NCBI GenBank assembly: GCA_008921705.1
Contig: VFFE01007213.1
Span: forward strand, 60,067 to 124,066
Source of the DNA: Burhinus oedicnemus
Lineage: Eukaryota; Chordata; Aves; Charadriiformes; Burhinidae
Reading direction: 5' to 3'
DNA: 64,000 bases
The notes below the pieces were generated by a model, which saw nothing but the letters and a program-made list of their open reading frames with translations, was not told where the DNA came from and did no database searches. Within the stretch, counting starts at the first letter, position 1. Every line of letters begins with the position of its first letter. Below, in pieces: positions 47,839-61,300 of the stretch. A program made the translations under genes and the position numbers.

Positions 47839-50800
47839 TCAACACTCCCCATCGACAGAAGCAGAAGGAAAAACATCAAAGAAGAAATTACTGATGGACA
47901 TATCACCCCGAGTGCAGCCAGCTCCCTTTGAAATGGACAAAACATGGAGTTCGCCTTCAGGAGAATTTTGTCTCATAAAGTGCCATAGTGAGGAAACAGA
48001 ATTATTAAGTTCCCACTACAGCTCTTCCCAGCTGTTCTTTAGTTGAGGAAAAGTCAATCTTGCAACGAGAGGAGGGAAGGGAGATACAGCAAGTGCAGAA
48101 GAGCTGAAGCATCTTCCCAGATAAACTGGGAATGGGTTCCCAGCACTTGTGAAGATTAACCAGGGAGGGAAGAGACACAGCAAAAGACGTATTGGAGGTT
48201 GGGACTGAATATTGGGCCAAAACATACTGCATGGATCTGGATCTCCAACAGAAACTGAAGTCATCTGTGGTATGTCCACTACATGTAGACATAGAGTGAG
48301 TAGGAGAAGACCTCTGGTCCAATCTCCTTCTCAAAGCAGAGCTGACTTTAAAGGAACAATAAAGTTGTTAAAGGCCTTATCCATCTTGATGTAGGTCGGT
48401 GACTGTACGTACAGGAGAGAAATGGACAATCCAACTGGCTCACAGGAGGATGGGGGGAACACACTGCCAAAATTTTTCCCTGGGGACACCATCATCTGTC
48501 ATGCCATTGATAGAGGGTTATTTGCCCCTCAAGGACCAACTGGGAAATTTTATATCGGTGGGGTTGTTTTGTGTTTTTTTTTTTAAATTGTGCAACTCTG
48601 GTTCATCGAAAAGGGAGATGTTTCCAGGAACGTATGCAAGGAAGGAAGATTTCCCTTCATTTAGGATGTTACCAGATGAATTCCTGCCTGTTGTGTTATT
48701 TGGTGGTGATTAATAAAATCTCAGGAGTGATGTTTCTGGTGAAGATAAATTACAAGTAAAAAGGTAAACAAACGCATTAAAGGAAAAGACTGGGCGGGGT
48801 GGCAGAAGGATCCATCAGCATCTGCCAGCTCAGAAAAACAACTCTCCTGAACCAGAATGTGCTGAGGAAGCTATATGGAAAGCCAAACCTCCTAAAGTAC
48901 AAAATGCCTCACATTTCTACTTCCTAAAATTAAGAGAGAGTGCAGTGAAAGCACAATATATACAGTTGTTCTCTGTCAGTCTCCAAACAGGTCTCTTTTG
49001 CCTTAAACTTCTCTGGAGTATTTCATGGCTTTATGTCTTTGTGTTGTTCTGCTTCTTCTCCACATCAGCCCTCTCCTTTGGCAAAGTTTGAGACACTGAC
49101 ACCTGAGGTCTTTTCGGTATCAGAAATTCAGAAAATATCCTTTTTTCCTTCTCCTCCTCCCCTTGTAGACCAAGCTGAGGATGTCTTTCCTCCCTTTGCT
49201 CCTGTAGGAACAAGGAAATAAATATCAAAACCTCTTGAGCCCTGTTCTTTCCATAATATAGAAATATACTAGCTCAAGACTATAAAGGTATTTGTTCTTA
49301 AAATCCTTTTTTTTTCATGTTTCCTTTTTGTTTGTGGTGTTTGTAAGAATTTTGTGTGGCTTTGATTTTAAAATCACAGTAGCCATATATTGTCCAGTAG
49401 GCAGGACCCTAATTCTTCGTGAATTAATTTCTAATCTCAGCTAAGGAAGTCAGTGGTGAAGATATTTCAGATTTTAAACTGGCATTGGAAAAGCATGGGC
49501 CTGAAATATAGCAAAAGACAGAGCTAGCTACTTCAAAATAGGCTGGAGAGAAGTTAACATGTTGGATAGATGTAGTCCAGTCCAACTGTTCCTACACTCC
49601 TGATCCTACAGCAGGTAGACCTACAGACCTTCAGAAAAGCCACTCAGCTGATGACAACAGCGTCGTTTTACAGGATCTTGCTCCTCTACAGCATGACTCA
49701 GAGTACAGTGCTTAACAAGCCAGGAGTTGAACTACGTGTAGCTGTTTAATGAGGTTAATACATCAGGGTGCATGCATGCTGAAAGACCATGACGCAAACT
49801 CTTGGTCCGTCTCATACCAGTACCGCCTCTCCAGAAGGACACTGCCAGACAGACAGAAACAGAAAAGTCCGTTCCTTCCTGTATCAGTATGTGTCTTGCC
49901 CAAGAAAAGATTACATGGGGAGGTGGAATTTGTTCTCCAAACTCTAAGTGTATGTCTATGCTAATAGATCAAAACATCTGGCGCCGAAGCCAGCTGGCTT
50001 ATCCTTACTATTCAATCTCTTTCCTCCCCAAAGCGGGCTGGGGTTCACGCTGCCTGCTGAGATGTTCCCTGGCCCATTTTAACTCCTAAACTATGCCTAA
50101 GATTTGTTGGAGAATGCTGATACAGACCAAAATCATCACCATTCTTACAATTTAGCTGTGTAGAAAATGTTCGAGGATATTGTCTGGCAATGAAGATGAC
50201 TTTTCTGATGACTTTTCTCCTATTCCTGGAGATGAACCTTCTAAGTTTGTGGGTGTTTTGGTGTTGCCTGGACTGTTTAACTTCATGCTGAACTGGACTG
50301 ACCACAAGACATCCCGATGATGTGAGTGGCCGAGCAATCTGCTCACGAAGCCATGTTCCATGCTTTCTTCTCGCCCAAGCTAATTATTTCCTATATCATA
50401 ACACGGTTTGAACAGGAAAGGTGGCAAATATTCTTTCGCTCTACCTTACAGAGCCCAGCAAGCATATGAACGATGGAGTCTTGAATTTGGAGTCAAAGAA
50501 GACTTGGCAAGGATTTTCACTGGCAAGGTGCAATAGGCTGGTTTATTCTGGCCAGATTTCAGAGAAAACTGAAGAATAAAACTGTTTGGTGCCTCAGTCT
50601 ATCAGTGGGAATCAGACTTTCCTGAGAAGAAAGGCTGGATCAGCTCCTCAAGTGACTTTGGAAGAGAAACCCAGTCAGTGTTTGGCTCTTCATCACTCAG
50701 CTCTTCCTCTCAGACCAATTCAGGACATGTGCAGAAGCTCTGAGCTGCTGGACCATGGGTAAGAAAAAAGAAGGGAGGTGCCTGTGGAGCCATCAGCTGT

Positions 50801-50954
50801 CAGATAGTGCTGGATTATTATCCAAACATTTTGGATTTAGATATGCAAATTCTGCTTAGATAACTTCTCATGTGCCTGAATCCTCTACTGAGTGTGGCTG
50901 TGACTGTGTTACCTATTCATAACCTCACCGATTTAACCCAGACCCAGCAGAGAA
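47839..50954. other. Unique non-coding stretch
   Basis: No gene is recognised. A segment at about 49560-49600 with GTAGTCCAGTCCAACTG faintly resembles an antisense CR1 3' UTR but lacks a tail and is not called. Confidence 0.5.
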
Positions 50955-51476
50955 CAATGTCCAGCTCTGGGGCTCCCATCATAAGAAGGACAGGGACCTG
51001 TTGGAGCAGGTTCAGAGGAGGCCATGAAGATGATGAGAGGGTTAGAGCACCTCTGCTATGAGAACAGGCTGAGGGAGTTGGGATTGTTCAGCCTGGAGAA
51101 GAGAAAGCTCCGGGGAGACCTTAGAGCAGCCTTCCAGTATCTGAAAGGTGCCACAGGAAAGCTGGAGAGGGACTTTTTACAAGGGCATGTAGTGATAGGA
51201 CGAGGGGTAATGGCTTCAAACTGGAAGAGGGGAGATTTAGATTAGATCTCAGGAAGAAATTCTTTACTGTGAGGGTGGTGAGACCCTGGCCCAGATTGCC
51301 CAGAGAAGCTGTGGCTGCCCCATCCCTGGAGGTGTTCAAGCCCAGGTTGGACAGGACTTTGAGCAGCCTGATCTAGTAGGAGGTGTCCCTGCCCATGGCA
51401 GAGGGGGTTGGAACTAGATGATCATTAAGGTCCCTTCCAACCCAAACCATTCTATCATTCTATGATTTTATGATTC
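50955..51476 (+). mobile_element. CR1 LINE 3' end, second tail type
   Basis: The copy starts in ORF2 at GCTCTGGGGCTCCCATC and shows, in shifting frames, [38 protein letters not shown], then GNGFKL and the RVVRHW region as DNA, and the end of ORF2 (GCTGTGGCTGCCCCATCCCT). The 3' UTR (GGAGGTGTCCCTGCCCATGG) leads to tail units ATTCTATC, ATTCTATG and ATTTTATG at 51449-51472. This UTR differs from the copies ending in VVLRDMV and matches the antisense copy at 55.1 kb. Frameshifts around 51000 and 51160 disable it. Confidence 0.93.
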
Positions 51477-54400
51477 ATCTTTTTCTTCCAAGCTTTGCAT
51501 TGACAGAACTAAGATGAAATAAAGACTGCTTTATTCTGGAAGTTAGGAAATACTGAAGGTGGTATGAATGTTTCTGTCCTGGTGAGAGCTCCAATCTCGG
51601 AAAAGCAGAGACAGTGTGCTGTTGTACCTTCACAAAGCACTGTGGGGGACACAAGTCCAGCACTAACCCATTGTACTAAGTTCTGCCCACAATACTGACT
51701 CCTGCCTAGCTGCTGATTCCTTCTTCATCTCATCTTCTCCCCAGCCCTGTGATGGTTAACAGACTTTAATTCATCTTGACTTTCCAGGGAAAACAGAAAT
51801 ATCAGTCATTAGCTAAGGGAACCCACAAATCAAGTCATTATTACTTGAAATATGGTAGTATTGAATGTCCCTAGGCAAGGTGAGGGATTCACTGTGGTCA
51901 ACAGCACTCAGACACGTAGGACAGGATTCATTTCACCTACCTAGAGGGTGAATACCTACATCTCAGCCTATCATCTCAGACTTGCTCTATGGGCAACAGA
52001 GGAAAAGAAGCACTTTCAGGGCACATTTCATCTGACCTTGTTGCGCTGTTGACTCTAGCCTGAGATGAGGTGATGAAGGGAGTCTTGCACCTCTGAATAG
52101 CATTAGCTTCCCTTTGCAAAGTGGGGATGTAAAATTACTACACTGACATTCTGCATCTTGGGAAAAAAGTTTAAAAAAGGGACAGAAAGTACCTGAAGCC
52201 TTGTCTTCCACAGACTCATCCATATTTCACTTGTGTTGCAAGGAACCAAACCAATTCCAAAAATCTCTACCTTGTCACAGATCTCCACAGGTGTCAAGTC
52301 CTTGGTGGCTTGAACTTCCCTTCCCTCAATGATACAGCAAATCATGATCATCCAGTGGCAACAGCTGATATAAAAAGAGTGCTCGGACCTCCTGCTTCCC
52401 TTCGGCAAGCATCAGGGCCATGGACTGGAACAAGGTGGGCTCAGCACAGGCCTTTCAGGTCACACTGATGCATCCAAAGCTCAGAAAACCTCATCTCTAG
52501 GCTATCTTAGAAAGTTCCCTAACTGTTCCTTGTTTCCCACCCTGCTCCACATGTCTGTTTTTCCTGTCACTTGTGTTCTCTTAATTGCTTGGTTAAGTGC
52601 AATGGTAGTGAATTTCTAGCAACATACTTCTTCCTTTGTCTTTTTTTTGGCTCTTGAAAACAAACCATTAACCTTTTGGGCTGATGGATTTTTAGAGGGT
52701 GGTTGTACAGCTGTTGAATGTGAGAAGTGCAGAAAGGTAAAAAGACATTGAATGAAATAAAAAAAAAAGAAGTCTAGAGCTACTATTACCCAAAGAAATG
52801 TTCTTTGAGAAGCTTTGAGGATCTGTATTTCTTCCTGCCGTTGACTGTCCATGCAGGCCTGTCCTTGTCTTAGAGGCTTTTAATTCTTAATAAAATACAG
52901 GAAATACAATAATAATATATTAGACATCACTGTTAATTAAATAGCACAATGCAGAAATCTTCTTAAGGGATTATCTGTGATACAACCTCAGGATTAACAC
53001 CGCTTATGCTCAGAGGCTCATATGACAGACCACCAAAGTAAAGTAGTGGGTCTGCAGTCTTCAAAATAAATGATATTATTTAATAATCAATTTTTTTAAT
53101 TTTGCAGATTAAGAAACAGGATTACCAGCCAATGATTTGTCCACCGACAGCTATAAATTTGCTCACAGAAAAAGCAGTAGTCGTCACTGGTTAAAAAGAA
53201 CCAACAGCTAAAAAAATCAGTAGGGTATTGCTCGGGCAACGTGACTCAAGTCCTGTCTTTATTACTGCTTCCCATATGTGGCCTTCTAGTTTGTGTTTTC
53301 CCCAAGTGGAAAGTGGGAATAATAGCATATCCCATATCAGTATCCCGGGAGGATGTATTGCTTTAAGTTATCTGAGTTTTAGCTGTGTATATAGAGATAA
53401 TACAACGTGTCAGGTACCATTGTATTTAGTGCTCTGAACATAGTCCTTTGCATTAAAAAACATAGACAATGTCTCTCATAGTGCTTTGCTTTCTTATCTT
53501 CTCCCGTGGCAAAAATCTTCTCCCCTGAGAACAAGCACGTAAATTGGAGTGCTGATTTGATTGCATTTCCTTTAACATATCTATTCCTGAGCACTATGTG
53601 TTAGAGGAAGGAAATCAAATGTACGTGCTTCATTCTTGGAACTGCAAACGTTGCCCAAAGTAATAATGAGAGGGGAAAGAAAGAAAAAAAAAGAAAAAAA
53701 AAAAAGATGTACACTGTCCATTTAAAGTAAATAAGGCAAGAAGAGCAGCTTTAGGAAGCGAAGCTGAAATTAAGGAATTGAATTTGATATTTTACATAGA
53801 GTTTAATCTCAAAACGCAGTTTGCTGTCAGGACGGCTCAGTCTGAGGGCTGTCTGGGTGCTTCTCCTCTGACCTTCTGCTTTCCAGAGGCCTGTAAGTGA
53901 TGAAACGTGATGACCAGACAGCCAGAAGCAAGCAAGAAGAGAAGACCCTCAGGGAGAGTCATGAGAAGGAGAGAGTGTGTGATAAAGGAACACCAAAAAA
54001 AAATGCAGTGGAATTAGCAAAAAATAGTAATACCAGAAGGAAAAGTCAATAAATAGAGCATTGATTTTCTGATGTTCTCTGTGTATGTGTGCAATACTAC
54101 TAACTTTGACTTTTTAATCAGTGGAGCCAGTCTGTATTGGTTAAGTATTTTTCTGCCTGAATAACACTGTAGCTTGAATACCTTAGCCCTGAGCTGTCTG
54201 TGCATATTATTTTATCTCCCATAAGGTTCAGCTAAAAGAGGAGACCTCAACCTTTACAACTGAGAGATCAGATGGGAAAAAAAAGAATGACTGTAACAAT
54301 ATTCAAAGGAGAAATAATTTCCCTTGTGCACCAAACTCATCAGTTTGGGTTCAATTTATAAAATAACTTCTCTCATGACTGACAAAAAGCTTGTGGTCGT

Positions 54401-55083
54401 TTCTTTTGCTCTTCTTTCACAGCCAACGGGGAGTTGAAGAGAAACAGACTGAAAGAACATTTTTTTCTGAAGCTTAATGAAATCTTACAGCAGGATTAAC
54501 GATGAATTGAAAAGGGGAGAGATCCGAAGCAGGGGCTTTCTGAAGTGCGTTTCTAATATTCTATAGAAAATATATGTGAATCTCCCAGTCTGCCACAGAG
54601 ACTCAGTAATTAACGCTGACCACCGAGCAAAGTTCAAAGAGAAAAAGAAATTGCAAAGATGTAGCCTAATTCTTCTTTACTTATTTACAGCTATCCATAA
54701 AAACAGAATGGGATTTCACATAATGCACTGAAAGTTCCCTTTATAACAGCTGTGTTATTTTTTGCATTCTTTTCCACTTTTTATTGTCCCTTTTTAAGGA
54801 AACAAGTGAACCAGAGGGCCAGTAAAGCAATGTAAAGTGGCGTACACTACCCGTATACCACATGTGCTTGTGTAACAGCACACTGGTTAATAGCTACTGG
54901 TTTTTTTTTTTCCTTCCAGATTTTGTCTTTAAAGTGTGAGGATCACAATTGGTGACCACTGTGTGCATCCACAGCCATCGGGCAAGCAATTAAAATAACG
55001 CATCTATAGTGGTTTGGTCCCATGACCTTGGCAGTCACCGGAACAAACGTTCTCACTGATATCAGTAGATTTTAGCCCAGATT
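51477..55083. other. Unique non-coding stretch with A-rich tract
   Basis: No gene is recognised. An A-rich tract lies at 53676-53706. Frames at 52103-52408 and 51987-52223 (both minus) overlap and show no domain. Confidence 0.5.
53676..53706. repeat. A-rich low-complexity tract
   Basis: Runs of A broken by single Gs. No adjacent retroelement is recognised. Confidence 0.75.
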
Positions 55084-55390
55084 TCACAGAATCATAGGAT
55101 CATAGAATGGTTTAGGTTGGAAGGGACCTTAAAGATCATCTAGCTCCAACCCCCCTGCCATGGACAGGGACACCTCCCACTAGATCAGGTTGCTCAAAGT
55201 TCCATCCAACCTGGCCTTGAACACCTCCAGGGATGGGGCAACCACAACTTCCCTGGGCAACCTGTTCCAGCGCCTTACCACCCTCAGAGTGAAAAATTTC
55301 TTCCTAATACCTGATCTTAATCTCCCCTCTTCCAGTTTGAAGCCATCACCCCTCTTCATACAACTGTTCCTATCACCATGATCCATCCAG
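55084..55390 (-). mobile_element. CR1 LINE 3' end, antisense
   Basis: The left edge reads TCACAGAATCATAGGATCATAGAAT, three complemented tail units, followed by the complement of the 3' UTR (GGGACACCTCCCACTAGATC) and late ORF2. On the minus strand [56 protein letters not shown] is open to its natural stop. Just upstream of GDGFKL an insertion of about 12 bases separates it from the expected SDRTRG codons, and the element is cut there. It shares its tail type with the copy at 51 kb. Fairly young by its preserved frame. Confidence 0.94.
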
Positions 55391-58300
55391 CAGAACTGGT
55401 TCAGAGAGCAACCTGATCTGCAGTTTGGTCTCCAGTGTTGTCGTGGCAAAGTCAACTGGTCTGGCTGGAAATCAGTAGCATAGAGGAAAATCTGGACGTG
55501 TCTCTGAAGTCACGTATTACACCACAGGAGACTGCATTGCAAAGCCAAGGATTGAGGACTCTCTCTACAGACACGGAAGTGGTAACTCATCCAGTTTCTT
55601 TGGCAAAGGGCTCTGGGATCCTCCTGGATGGAGACAGCTCACTGGGTATCCACGGCAATGCCGCACTGCAATCCTACAAACTAGCCCTGAGCTGGCTGGG
55701 ATTTTCCTGTGGCACAATATGCCTGTGCTGGGGGAAGCTGGCTTTAGCCTCAGCGTGCCACTATGCCTGGGAACCGAGCCCTATCGACTGAGTCTGCTGC
55801 ATCCCATTCCGGACCCAGCTGGTGTGAATTCTGCTCAGGGGCATAGCTGTTGTTGCTTGGGATGATGAGTGTCCCATGGTAGTGTCACATTCCCCCAAAA
55901 GAACATTTGTATAAGGACTAGTAAAATAGGGTATCTTGTAACATGCTACTTCCGTTCCCTTTCCTAAGCCCTGGGTTAAATCTCCAGCAGATGTGTACTC
56001 CTGACTTCCCTGCCTCTTCTAGCAAACAGAGAGAACCTGTTCTGCCCTCAGCTACCGATAACTCATCTGCCTTTTGCCCTCCTCCCCTGCAATCCTGCCT
56101 GTGGTCATCCAGGTTGCAATTAAGCAGGTCCACCTCGCTCTGGGTCCCTTTGAGACCCACCTCCACCTAACACATGCCTCACATCCCTGCACTGCCTGTA
56201 GCTAACGGAAGCCCCTTTGCCCTGCGCAGAGTTTGTGTGCATGTTTTCCATAAGGGAAGGTACGGATTCCTTCTCCTTCCTGGACATTAGATTTGCACCG
56301 ATCAACCTTTTCTTTCCTTCATGTTAATCTCACCCTTCTATTGCCCTTTTTTACCAGCCCATACCCCTGCATAAGTGAGGGTTATGATTGCTGTTTATCC
56401 TGTCTCCTTGCACCCCAATATCCAACTAATCGTTTATGAAGTTAAGCCCTTGGGGTCCCTAGAAACTGGGTTCCCTCTCCTTACGTCACAGGAAGGAACT
56501 GAAAGAAAGACAAAATTAAGAACAGTTACACTGAAGATAACGCAGAAAGTCGGTGGCCTCACTCATCGTTGGGTCTAAGCCTCTTGCATTTATACCCAGT
56601 GCTATTCCCTTTTGCCTTCCTTCAGGAGATGTGTCTTTGTTTACATATATATGGACTATATATAAACATAAACAACCTCTCCTGTATGTAGACAGGGAGG
56701 CTGTGATGATGCTGAGCTGTCATTGCAGACCAAGCAAGGCTGGAGAGACATAAGGAGCCCCCAAAATTCTGCTTGTTCATCTTTCTCACCGGCAGCCGTC
56801 CATGCCACTGTCGGCAGAATCCCCGCACCTCTGCAGTGTGATAATTAGAAATGTCAGGCAGCAAATTCCCTCTGCAGAAAAAACAAGCATCAAGCTGAGG
56901 CAGGTGGGGTGTGGTTTTTGGGGGGTTTAGTCTTCCTTGGCTTTAATACCTGTGCCATGGCAGCTGCTGTTCCTTCTCCCCTTTGCATGTATCACTTCCA
57001 TCACCCCGAGTGACCTATTGTTATCTCTCCTGAAAGTGCCTTTGAAAGCCAGAGGAAGAAAAAGGAACACACATAGGACTGTTTGGGAAGAAATCAGTAC
57101 TCATCTGCAATTTCTGTTCGGCACCTCTTAGAGGCTGAACAGAACCAGCCACCTCTAGCTGGGGAGTAAAAACCTAGGAGGTTACCCCAAAAATCAGGAT
57201 ACCAGCAGGGAGCGGAGAAGCGCATCCTAGTTCCCTTACGCAAACTGTGACTGTGCTGTGGGAGGATTAGTCAGAGCCACTTCCAGGTGACAGATCTCGG
57301 AAGGATTCGGTCACACTTGCAGATATGATGATGCACAGGAGCCTTGGAACCAGAAGCATCTGTATTTTTAAGAACTGAATGCCGTGTATTACTCAGCGAT
57401 GTGTATTGTGCTCCCCAGTTACTCCACGCAAGTCCTGTGCAGAAGGGAGAACAGTCGCCCCTGGGGTGGAAAGCTTCCATTCAAACCCCTTCTCTGCTGG
57501 GAAGGACCTTTTAGTTCAGCAGCAAACAAATGTGAAGAAACTTTTCCTCTCCCTCTTAGGTCCCCAACAGGTCTTAGGTCAGATAAACTCAAAGTTAGTG
57601 GGTTTTGTGTTTTTTTTTTATTATTACTATTTTTGAAATAAAAATATGTGCATTTCAAAGTGCATAATTTTATTTAATACAAAGGAAAAGACTTTTCTGT
57701 AGGATGTTTGTTGGAAACAGGCAATAAAAAGAAGCAGGAAAGGAAACAATGAACATGATTCCTGAGTTTGTTCAGTACAGCGTCATGGTTCAAAATTCAG
57801 GCTCAGGATTAAAGCAGAGGCTGGATTTTTATTCAGGTCTTTTAAACGTTGGCAGAGTGCCTAACCCAAGCCGGAGTTAAGCTCTTCCTGGTCTTATCAC
57901 TGAAGTTGCTCTTTTTTTGCCTGATATATTTACTGCAAGTGTAGATGGAGACCATAGTTTGCAGGTGTGTGTGCTAGCCGGCACGGTATAAAGCCTACTC
58001 ATTGCTGTCTTCGGTGAATATTTACATTATTTCCATGCAGAGCACAACGGCATCAACAGGCAGAAACCTCGTAGTGTCCTGTGTGAAGCACTTTTGTTCT
58101 GGAGAGACAGCTTTTCTTTATTCAGAACGGGGAGTTTAACCCACAGCATGGTTCACCAAGCGGTTATTGTCCCTGAGGGTAATTGCAGAGGTTTTATTGT
58201 AAGTACAAAATAACGATTAAACATAACTGCATTAAAATATTTAGCCAATGTCGTTAGAGAACCAGGTAACGAAGTTATTGCTGTGGCAACCCAGGGAGAC

Positions 58301-61300
58301 ACTGTACCATGGAGAGCTAGAAGAATAAATTCAGCCAGCCTTTTGTTTCCTTCCCCAAATAGATGAGAACGCAGCAAATTCCTTCACAGCATTAAGAGGT
58401 GGTGGCTATCGCTCCTTGTTAGCCCCACCAGTGTTGAGCTGAGCACTGTGGTGCAAGGAGAATTTGCCGGACACCACAGGGGCGGCACAGAGGACTTTGT
58501 GCCTGGAAAGCAGTGGAATGTCTTTGTTGACTTGAACGGGCTTTATAAAAAAGAATTAATGGATAGATGGATAAAGAGAGTGCATGTGAATAGATGTTTC
58601 CATCTGCAGATTAATTATCTTTGGGTAGAGTCCGTCATTATCTTCCAACACCTTCTTTTCAGTGGGAAACAGTGCATCCTTTAGGATGCGAACTTAATGA
58701 CTGCTTGTTTCAGCAAAGAAGAGAGTTGTCCGGCTCTCCACTCCCTTAGTGTCTTCTCCCCACTCTCTTGGGCTGTGCTTGTGCTTGACCCAGAACTCAA
58801 ATTAAGCTCTCAAATCTCAACAGCTCTTTAGGGACAATACAAGCAGACAAAACTGTTTTAATACGTGGTTCTGTCTACGGCTACCAGGGCTGGTTTCACT
58901 GCTGCAAAAGCCAGCACTGTCAGAAGGAAAAAATCAATGCAGGTAAAGCAGGAAAAAACATCTAATTTTGAGATGGGTTACACGCTATTTGTAGGGACCC
59001 AGACTGAATTTGTCATTTCTAAAATAGAAGTGGGGCATGTAAGTAGAGAATAAGCAGTCCTCAGGAAAAACCGTCCCTCAAAGGGACAACTTGTTGGTGG
59101 CTAATTGATAGATAATAGCATGAGATTGCCTGGTACAAGGGTAAGATGCCAGCCATCAGTTCATCGGTCAAATCTTGCCTCTGGGAAAGCCACAGGTCCT
59201 ACAGCCACTGCCTCACCAGATGCCAGTTCTCCCAGATCCATTCCCATGAGCCATCAGTCTTTGACCCCTACCAAAAGTGGTTGCTGACTAGGATCTCAGG
59301 AAAAGTGGTTTCGTTACCACATCATTTCTGATCCTCAGCAAATCTCTTCTTCCCACCTATGATATGTGAGATGAAGGGAACGTTGCACTGTCAAGCTGAT
59401 TCGTGAGATAAAAACCCAACTATGGCCATTGGGACTTCAGGCATGCTCATAATGAGCCTCATGAGCCTCTAGATCGACTTCCAAACACCAGATTGTATTT
59501 CACATCCACCCGAACTTCAATTTCCAAACCAAGTGAAGCCTACACATTTCCAACCTGTCTTTTCTTTCTTTAATCAAAATGTGATTAAAACTAAAAATTA
59601 TTAACCACTAATAACCTCAGTTTTTGACAGAACTACTTCAGTGAGACCCTGGGTAAAAGTAGATAAACGTTTTATGGTTTAGTCCAAAATGGGATGGGAT
59701 CATGTCATCCATCAATGTAATGTGTTCCTCAGGGATGGAGCACGATTCGTTCTTTGTAATTTCATGGTATTGAGTGGCTTCAAATGAGACCAAGGTCTGA
59801 TAGAGAGATTTCCTAGGTCTGGCCAGCACACGGGGTTGTAATCAATTAATATATTTTATAAAGTATTGTCAAAGCTTTGGATGAAATATCCAAGTTTGTA
59901 GGGGCTCTGGTCAACATTAATAACTGGCAAACAGGAGAGTGCAGAGGAACTTAATCCATTTTAAAACAACACTTGACAGCAGTAAGGGTTACGTTATGGC
60001 GGCTGAAGCTCTCACAGTCAAGATTCAGTGACATACTTTCCATATTCTTATTGTTAATAGCAATGAGATGCTTTTTCATTGTTTATTTATACTCTCACAA
60101 TTCTAACAGCTGAGAAATACAGGGAGAGACCCTCCTTTCAATGACGCACTGCAAATGCTATGAATTGAGATCTGCAACCCGCCAGGAATGCCCAGTTTTA
60201 TGTACATGCTGTTTGATCTGCAGCTTCCAAGCTTTTGAATAACTCCACCTAAAAAAAATAATAAAGAAAACTGCTACCTCCAAGACTAAAATAGAAACCA
60301 CATAGAACGTACCAAGGATGGGAATGCTAAAACGATCACAGGCGAAAAACTGCTGGCAAATGTGAAAATTGACTTCATCCTTCATTCGTACATCTTCCGT
60401 CTATAAAAATAACTTTAGACTAAGCAGGCCACCTCTTGTCGTGTAACTGTGATTCAGTTCCCTGCGCGTCTTGCAACATCTACAGAAATACGTCTCTGGC
60501 AAGCGGTACTTTAGAGAGTCTCGGGGCAGAGCCTTGTAGGAGAGGCAAGGTATCGAGGGAAAAGTAGCGGTGATGAACCCAAATACCAAGGATGAGGCTC
60601 TGTGGTGGACACGAGGTGGTATGTTGAACCCTTAGCGCATCTCCAATGGGCTGGTATAGTCCTGGAGATGCTGCAAAGGATTGTGTAAGGAGGTGGAGAT
60701 TGGTAGGAAGCTGATGGTGTAGAAGGGGTAAAAGTGATATAGTCTGGCGAGATCTAAATTAGAACAATAAATACATTGCAGCCTTGCTGCGTCTCCTTCA
60801 GTTGTTGCAAGTGCTTCAGGGATGGTGCTGATTTACTGCATATTTTGGAGGCCCCGCGCACACTGCTGAGACATACAAAATACTGAAGGAAGAACCTCGG
60901 AAGTCTTTGAGGGATTGAAGTGTCCAAATTTCCATTAACCGGGAGAAAAATAGGAAATTAAAACTCCAGCGTAGTTTTGCAATCTCACTAAGTGCAAATC
61001 TCTCACTGTTTTGCAAACTAGGGTATTAGCGACGCTAATGAAGCAATTTCATCTCCCTGAAGTACCACCCAGCATGGGGGCGGGACACGTGGGAAAGTTT
61101 GCTACATGTGACAAAGGGAAATGCAGAAGGACAAGGGAGGAAAGAACGTCTGTTATAGGTGGATTTTTGTTGACAGGCCTTTTTATGGGACTCGTGACTT
61201 TTTTTCATTCTTTTTTTTTTTTTCTTCCTGGAAGTTGCCTGTTTGTCCTTGTCACTCTAAGGCTTAAAAATAGCAATAATAGTAAACGAGGCACTCCGTC

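Noticed and set aside
49560..49640. Possible antisense CR1 3' UTR remnant (GTAGTCCAGTCCAACTG)
   Set aside because: No tail, and only one phrase matches; too weak to call.
59870..59960. Possible old CR1 ORF2 remnant (CCAAGTTTGTAGGGGCTCTG)
   Set aside because: The surrounding sequence does not continue the family order clearly.
60158..60385. 75-codon minus frame with a membrane-like hydrophobic stretch
   Set aside because: One hydrophobic run in AT-rich DNA is common by chance; no other evidence of a gene.
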